The notes beneath the pieces are model-generated. The model worked only from the letters and a program-made list of their open reading frames with translations. It made no database searches and was not told the DNA's origin. A DNA stretch of 43,641 bases from DATJPR01 sp035506295 (GTDB lineage: Bacteria; Bacteroidota; Ignavibacteria; UBA10030; UBA6906), in NCBI GenBank assembly GCA_035506295.1, contig DATJPR010000142.1, forward strand, positions 1-43,641. Reading direction: 5' to 3'. Each line of letters starts with the position of its first letter. Position 1 is the first letter of the stretch. Made by a program: the position numbers and the translations under genes. Of this stretch, positions 39,481-43,641 are shown one piece after another.

Positions 39481-41475
39481 TCATGGGGACGACATTGAAT
39501 CTTCACTATCTGAACTGATTTCCCCATTTTTGTAGACGAGCTCCAGCGGGCATCGGGGTAGGGACTCAATGAAGACGCGTCCGTACGATTTCGTCGCGAT
39601 CCGTGAATCGAGGATCGTGATGATTCCTGTGTCGCTCGCGTTCCTGATGAGCCGGCCGGCCCCCTGCCGGAATTTCAGCACCGCCTCGGGCAGCGAGTAC
39701 TCCATGAACGGACTTCCCCCGCGCTCCTCAATCGATTCGATGCGCGCTTCGACGAGCGGATGATTGGGGACCGCAAACGGCAGCCGCGTGATGATCACGT
39801 GCTGCAACGCCTCCCCCGGGACATCGACCCCCATCCAGAAGCTGTCGACGCCGAACAACACCGAGTGGACATCGCGCTTGAACTCCTCGAGCAGATGGTG
39901 ACGCTGATCCCCGCGGTGCTGCACCAGCAAGTGAATGCCGTCGCGCTCGAGAGGCTCGCGCAATGCCGATGCGACCGCCTGCAGTTGCGCGATGCTGGTG
40001 AAGAGGACGAGCGCTTTGCCTTTGCTCCGTTGAATCGCCTGCAGGATCCTCGCCGGCAATGCAGAAGCGTACTCCGCCGGGCGATCAGGAGGAGGCGCAT
40101 CAGGAGCTACAGCGATGCGCATCTGGCGATGGTAGTCGAAGGGGGAATCCAGTAATCGGAACGGCACCTCGAGAGCGCCGAGGCGCGATTGGAAATACCG
40201 CGGGCTCCCCTGGGTCGTGATCGTCGCGCTCGTCAGGATGACCGAGGTTCTGCCGCCGAACAATTTCGGCCCGAGGATCCCGCTCACGTCCCAGGGCGAC
40301 GCGCAGAACGTGACCGCCTGCTCCTTCCCCGTCCCTCCCTCGATCCAGTACGCGCAGGCTTCGAGCGATTGGTCGAGAAACTGCGTTAGCGCGTCGTCCG
40401 TTTGATCAAGCTCCAACGCAAGGCGCTTCAGCTCCTTCGCAGGCGCATCCTCGGAATCTGATGCAACCTCCTCGGCGGCTTTCTTCAAGTGTTGAAGCGT
40501 CGGCGACAGGGTGTTGGCCACGAGATGAGGGGAACGGATGCGGATCTCCCTTGCCTTCTCAGCACTGGTCGCCGAAGCGCGGGAAAAAGCATCGTGGAAG
40601 AAGTCATCGATTTCGGTGTATGCACGACGGGCACGGTCGGCGAAGGTCCTTTTTCGCTTTGCGAAAAATCCCCGGCGTGTACGCGGATGATAGAGTCGTG
40701 AGACCAGCGCACGAACCTGAACGTTCGAAACCCGGAGCCCGAGTGCCGCCGATGCAGCCTGCTCAATCGTGTGTGCCTCGTCGAAGACAACAAAATCATT
40801 CTCGAAGATCAGGCGGTCTTCCTCTTCCCCGCGTTGCATGAGCTGGAAAAACAGCGCATGATTCATGATCACGAGGTCCGCCTCGCGTGCCTGTTCCCGC
40901 GACCGCTGATAGAAACAGCTGTTCCGACAGTTGCGGGGATTGCAAATCCCCGGCTCGGACCGGACCATGGCAAGGACCGATGGGGAGGGGACAAAATGGA
41001 GCGACTCCAAATCGCCGTCGGTTGTGGCGTGGGCCCAGGCGAGAAGCCGGTCGAGTTCTTCCTGTTCGGGTGAGCTGAACAGTCTGCCGGCGGACTCAAG
41101 CGCAGCCGCAAGACGCGTCGTGCAGAGGTAATTGAAACGCCCTTTCATTACCACGGCGGAGAATGGCACCTGGAGGAGGCGTCGCGCAAGGGGAATATCG
41201 TTGTGAAGAAGCTGGTCCTGAAGGTTCTTCGTGTGGGTCGAGATGACGGCTTTCCGTTCGTTGCTGACGGCTTCAAGGATGGAAGGGACGAGATACGCCA
41301 TGGTTTTCCCGACTCCGGTCGGTGCCTCGACGATCAACGATTCATTCGCCGCGAGCGAACGGGATATCGCTTCCGCCATCGCGGTCTGCTGCGGTCTGAC
41401 TTCGAACCCGCTCCAGACGCGCGGGGCAGAGGCAAAGACTTCACGTATCGACCGTTCCTCCTCTGTGACAGCCAT
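39481..41475 (-). CDS. DinG/XPD-type ATP-dependent DNA helicase
   Basis: This 664-residue superfamily 2 helicase has Walker A APTGVGKT (51-58), DEAH at 232-235, and GAGRLIR near the C-terminus (motif VI). Four cysteines (C118, C178, C183, C187) are placed to bind an iron-sulfur cluster, as in DinG and XPD. It would unwind D-loops, R-loops or forked DNA during repair or replication stress. I chose ATG 41475, with AGGAGGG six bases upstream. An earlier frame to 41526 has no ribosome site. It is divergent from the PAP2 gene. Confidence 0.92.
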   Translation of the reverse strand: MAVTEEERSIREVFASAPRVWSGFEVRPQQTAMAEAISRSLAANESLIVEAPTGVGKTMAYLVPSILEAVSNERKAVISTHTKNLQDQLLHNDIPLARRLLQVPFSAVVMKGRFNYLCTTRLAAALESAGRLFSSPEQEELDRLLAWAHATTDGDLESLHFVPSPSVLAMVRSEPGICNPRNCRNSCFYQRSREQAREADLVIMNHALFFQLMQRGEEEDRLIFENDFVVFDEAHTIEQAASAALGLRVSNVQVRALVSRLYHPRTRRGFFAKRKRTFADRARRAYTEIDDFFHDAFSRASATSAEKAREIRIRSPHLVANTLSPTLQHLKKAAEEVASDSEDAPAKELKRLALELDQTDDALTQFLDQSLEACAYWIEGGTGKEQAVTFCASPWDVSGILGPKLFGGRTSVILTSATITTQGSPRYFQSRLGALEVPFRLLDSPFDYHRQMRIAVAPDAPPPDRPAEYASALPARILQAIQRSKGKALVLFTSIAQLQAVASALREPLERDGIHLLVQHRGDQRHHLLEEFKRDVHSVLFGVDSFWMGVDVPGEALQHVIITRLPFAVPNHPLVEARIESIEERGGSPFMEYSLPEAVLKFRQGAGRLIRNASDTGIITILDSRIATKSYGRVFIESLPRCPLELVYKNGEISSDSEDSMSSP

Positions 41476-41583
41476 GATCAACCCTCCTGTTGCGTTAAGG
41501 TACATAACCGCGGCGTTCGTTTCCACGGTCCGTCATTTTCTTTTTGACTCATTTTCCCTATTATGCTTCGACCGATCGACATC

Positions 41584-42408
41584 ATGACGAAGCACGTACG
41601 ATTCCCTCTCCTCCTTCTTCTCTTGTGCATCTCCACCAGGGCGATCTCGCAGGATGGAAGCAGGACGGATTCCATCGGGCGGACGCTTGGCGGGGATGGC
41701 ATGACGCTCGTTCGCGCGGCGGAGTTCCTCGCGCTGCGGCCGCTGCACTGGGAGGCACCTGTATGGCTGACCGCCGGTGGCATCGCGGTCGGGACGGGGC
41801 TCGCGAGCACGGAGGACCGCAATCTCCAGACACTCCTCGGACACAATCAGTCATCCGCCAACGACCGCCTTGCCGATGCGGCCGTCGTGTACGGCAACGG
41901 GGCATACATGTTTCCCGTGGGGGCAGGGTTGTATCTCGCGGGGCTGTTCACCGGCGATCGATGGCTGCGGGAGACAGGGCTCCTTGCGACGGGAGCCATG
42001 TTCTTCAGCGGTGTGTTCTCCACCGCGGTGAAGATCGGCGTGGGGAGGGCCCGGCCGTATACCGGACGGAGCAATTACTGGTTTCAGCCGTTCCGTTTCT
42101 TCGCCGATGACGTGCATTCCTTTCCTTCAGGCCACACCGTCATCGCATTCTCCATGAGCACGGTGCTTTCGAGGAGAATCGGCAATATCTGGGCGTCAAT
42201 CGTCCTCTATGCCCTCGCGAGCTCGACAGCGCTCTCAAGGATGTACACCTCTGAGCACTGGTTTTCCGATGTCGTGTTCGGCGCCGCGTCTGCGACGGCG
42301 ATTTCCAACTCACTTGTCTCCTGGTATGAAGGAGAAAACCACCAGGGAAGTGGTTCGTTCCGCATACTCCCGTACAACGGCGGCGTTACTCTCGTTCTCG
42401 TGTTCTGA
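41584..42408 (+). CDS. PAP2-family membrane phosphatase
   Basis: This protein of about 274 residues has an N-terminal signal or anchor (TKHVRFPLLLLLLCISTRAIS) and several membrane helices. The three PAP2 motifs are present: KIGVGRARP (K-x6-RP), SFPSGHT (PSGH) and SRMYTSEHWFSD (SR-x5-H-x3-D). Such enzymes dephosphorylate lipid phosphates such as undecaprenyl pyrophosphate or phosphatidate. An in-frame ATG at 41563 overlaps a TATTAT -10-like element at 41559-41564, so 41584 is preferred; the choice is uncertain. Confidence 0.88.
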   Translation: MTKHVRFPLLLLLLCISTRAISQDGSRTDSIGRTLGGDGMTLVRAAEFLALRPLHWEAPVWLTAGGIAVGTGLASTEDRNLQTLLGHNQSSANDRLADAAVVYGNGAYMFPVGAGLYLAGLFTGDRWLRETGLLATGAMFFSGVFSTAVKIGVGRARPYTGRSNYWFQPFRFFADDVHSFPSGHTVIAFSMSTVLSRRIGNIWASIVLYALASSTALSRMYTSEHWFSDVVFGAASATAISNSLVSWYEGENHQGSGSFRILPYNGGVTLVLVF

Positions 42409-42449
42409 TGCTCCGCCGTTCGTTCTATCTCACCACACAAGGAGTCACC

Positions 42450-42899
42450 ATGCGTACGTCTCTACTGCTTGTTTCGTCCCTCGTCTTCCTGTGCGCACTC
42501 TCCGGCAGCACCGCGCGGGCGCAGGATTCGACGGCTGCAAAAAAGATTCTCGGAGAATGGCTCACCGCTGAAGGCACCTCCAAAATCGAAATCTATAAGG
42601 AAGGGGAGGAATACTGCGGGCGCATTTCGTGGCTCAAAGAGCCCGAACGGGACGGCAAGCCAAGAGTCGATGACAAGAACCCTGATGAAAAGCTCCGCTC
42701 AAGGCCGCTCATTGGCCTGGTCATCCTGCGCGGGTTCAGCTTCGACGGGGAAGATCAGTGGACAGGAGGAAAGATCTACGATCCTAAGAGTGGGAACGAC
42801 TACAGCGCAAAGATGACGCTGAAGGATGATCACACGCTCAATCTCCGCGGGTATGTGCTGATGCCGTTGTTCGGGCGGACGGAAACCTGGACCCGATGA
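42450..42899 (+). CDS. DUF2147 secreted protein
   Basis: This 149-residue protein has a signal peptide (RTSLLLVSSLVFLCALSGSTARA) and a DUF2147 domain: ILGEWLTAEGTSKIEIYKEGEEYCGRISWL, then RPLIGLVILRGFSFDGEDQWTGGKIYDPKSGNDY, and an ending in LFGRTETWTR. DUF2147 proteins are small envelope proteins of unknown function. AAGGAG precedes ATG 42450. An internal ATG upstream of the signal (about 42408) overlaps the PAP2 stop and is not needed. The gene probably shares the PAP2 message. Confidence 0.9.
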   Translation: MRTSLLLVSSLVFLCALSGSTARAQDSTAAKKILGEWLTAEGTSKIEIYKEGEEYCGRISWLKEPERDGKPRVDDKNPDEKLRSRPLIGLVILRGFSFDGEDQWTGGKIYDPKSGNDYSAKMTLKDDHTLNLRGYVLMPLFGRTETWTR

Positions 42900-42967
42900 A
42901 TTTGAAACTAAAGCCGCCGGGTCGGAGTGAAGGCGGTCAGTGTTCAGATTTTGGAATGTGCATCACC

Positions 42968-43000
42968 AGGGGTCATGATAGTCATGACCCCTTTCTTTTT
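42968..43000 (+). terminator. Strong Rho-independent terminator after the DUF2147 gene
   Basis: AGGGGTCATGA (42968-42978) and TCATGACCCCT (42982-42992) form an 11-bp perfect stem with a three-base loop, followed by TTCTTTTT. It lies about 70 bases past the stop. Confidence 0.92.
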
Positions 43001-43053
43001 CCGGCGTGAACCCCGGGCCGGTCAACCCGGTCCCAGGGAGAAATGGACGGGGT

Positions 43054-43641
43054 TCAGTTTTGTCCCAACATTCGCTTTTGGAGCCAACCCGAAATCGTAT
43101 CGAGGACGCCGGGGGCGAATTCTTTCGGCAAGTTCCCGTACTCGGCAGGCGAACCGGTCTGCGTCAACTGAAAGAGATGGTTCACCCCGGGGATGACGGT
43201 GAGCGTTGCGTCCTTGTTGCGTGATAACGCCGTCTGTACCGGCGGCATGTTCAGGGCAGGATACACCTGCTGATCACGTTCGCCAAACAGGGCTAAGACG
43301 GGACACTGGAGACGTTGAAGATAAGTGGCGGGATCGAGATCGATGAATCTTCGAAACCAGCGGCTTTGCGCACCGGCAAGGGTGCGTTCGACGGATGACG
43401 CGACAAACGCGGCGCTGTCGCCAATTGCTCGACGATCCTCCGCGGACATGGCATGGAACGACCGCGCCATCGCGGCGCTCAATTTCGAGCGCACATCGAT
43501 CAGGTCAGCCCCCGTCCTGATCGCCTCGTACACGGTGTTCTGCAGCGAGAGGTTCTTGCGGATGGTTTCGTCGGACTCGCCGGAATTGTGTGCCAGAGCG
43601 ACAATCTGACTCCGGATCAAGGAGTCTCCCTTGAGTCCGGG
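43054..43641 (-). CDS. Alpha/beta hydrolase, N-terminal part outside window
   Basis: The minus-strand frame is open to the last base of the window, so the gene begins beyond it. The visible 195 or so residues include PGLKGDSLIRSQIVALAHN at the edge (a segment that follows the nucleophile region in this family). A helical cap follows, then LQCPVLALFGERDQQVYPALN, which carries the acid residue, and ATLTVIPGVNHLFQ with the catalytic His. This matches dienelactone-hydrolase/COG1073-type serine hydrolases. The nucleophile elbow lies outside the window. The gene converges on the DUF2147 gene, from which it is separated by the terminator. Confidence 0.85.
   Translation of the reverse strand, partial: PGLKGDSLIRSQIVALAHNSGESDETIRKNLSLQNTVYEAIRTGADLIDVRSKLSAAMARSFHAMSAEDRRAIGDSAAFVASSVERTLAGAQSRWFRRFIDLDPATYLQRLQCPVLALFGERDQQVYPALNMPPVQTALSRNKDATLTVIPGVNHLFQLTQTGSPAEYGNLPKEFAPGVLDTISGWLQKRMLGQN

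Noticed and set aside
41536..41564. TTGACT and TATTAT before the PAP2 gene as a promoter
   Set aside because: The spacing is only 9 bases, far too short; TATTAT alone is kept only as a hint for the start choice.

Overview
The window looks like a chromosomal segment of a Gram-negative bacterium with fairly high GC content, most likely from the Bacteroidota/Chlorobiota/Ignavibacteriota side of the tree. I infer this from several features. The cysteinyl-tRNA synthetase carries a KMGKS loop in place of KMSKS. Ribosomal protein S16 has a long Ala/Lys-rich tail. There is an MqnA-type (futalosine pathway) menaquinone gene. Several secreted, lipoprotein or outer-membrane beta-barrel proteins are present (FadL/OmpP1-like, YjbH-like, TolC-like). 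No rRNA, tRNA, IS element, phage gene or CRISPR array is visible, and the species cannot be named from the sequence.

Layout. Positions 1-4.6 kb hold a loose set of small accessory genes on both strands: a DUF1697 fragment, a RibD-C/DHFR-like protein, a YCII protein, a membrane protein, a TlpA-like thioredoxin, an NTF2-like lipoprotein, a broken DUF1579 gene and a ClbS/DinB protein. Positions 4.6-11.3 kb form an efflux locus: a GAF-containing sigma-54 activator, a small STAS-like protein with an acidic DDEGL motif, TolC, HlyD and two paralogous ABC-2 permeases, with no ATPase gene. Positions 11.4-13.7 kb are a second set of small stress-type genes (a HicB/DinB-like protein, AHSA1, GNAT, OsmC). 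This set ends in a 13-bp-phased array of GTCWGAC palindromes.

Positions 13.9-17.7 kb are the conserved translation/secretion operon ffh-rpsP-khpA-rimM-trmD-rplS, closed by a good terminator. Positions 17.9-25.4 kb hold mqnA, then a tightly packed run of recN, a DNA methyltransferase, cysS, an amidohydrolase and an outer-membrane barrel. At 25.5 kb a near-consensus -24/-12 (sigma-54) promoter precedes a Tyr/Gly-rich lipoprotein, followed by a FadL-like porin and a terminator. Positions 28.1-32.7 kb are penicillin acylase, sirtuin and pyruvate kinase, coupled on the plus strand.

From 32.7 to 41.5 kb everything is on the minus strand. In transcription order this is a DinG-type helicase, HU, then a compact run of hybrid histidine kinase, RodZ-like protein, LigA, a half-length GT9 glycosyltransferase and a STAS protein. 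Positions 41.6-42.9 kb carry a PAP2 phosphatase and a DUF2147 protein, followed by an 11-bp perfect terminator hairpin. The right edge cuts an alpha/beta hydrolase on the minus strand.

Four points stand out. The 13-bp palindrome array overlaps the end of osmC. Sigma-54 control may link the activator, the efflux operon and the surface lipoprotein. The efflux operon has no ATPase. HU has strong dyad symmetries upstream.
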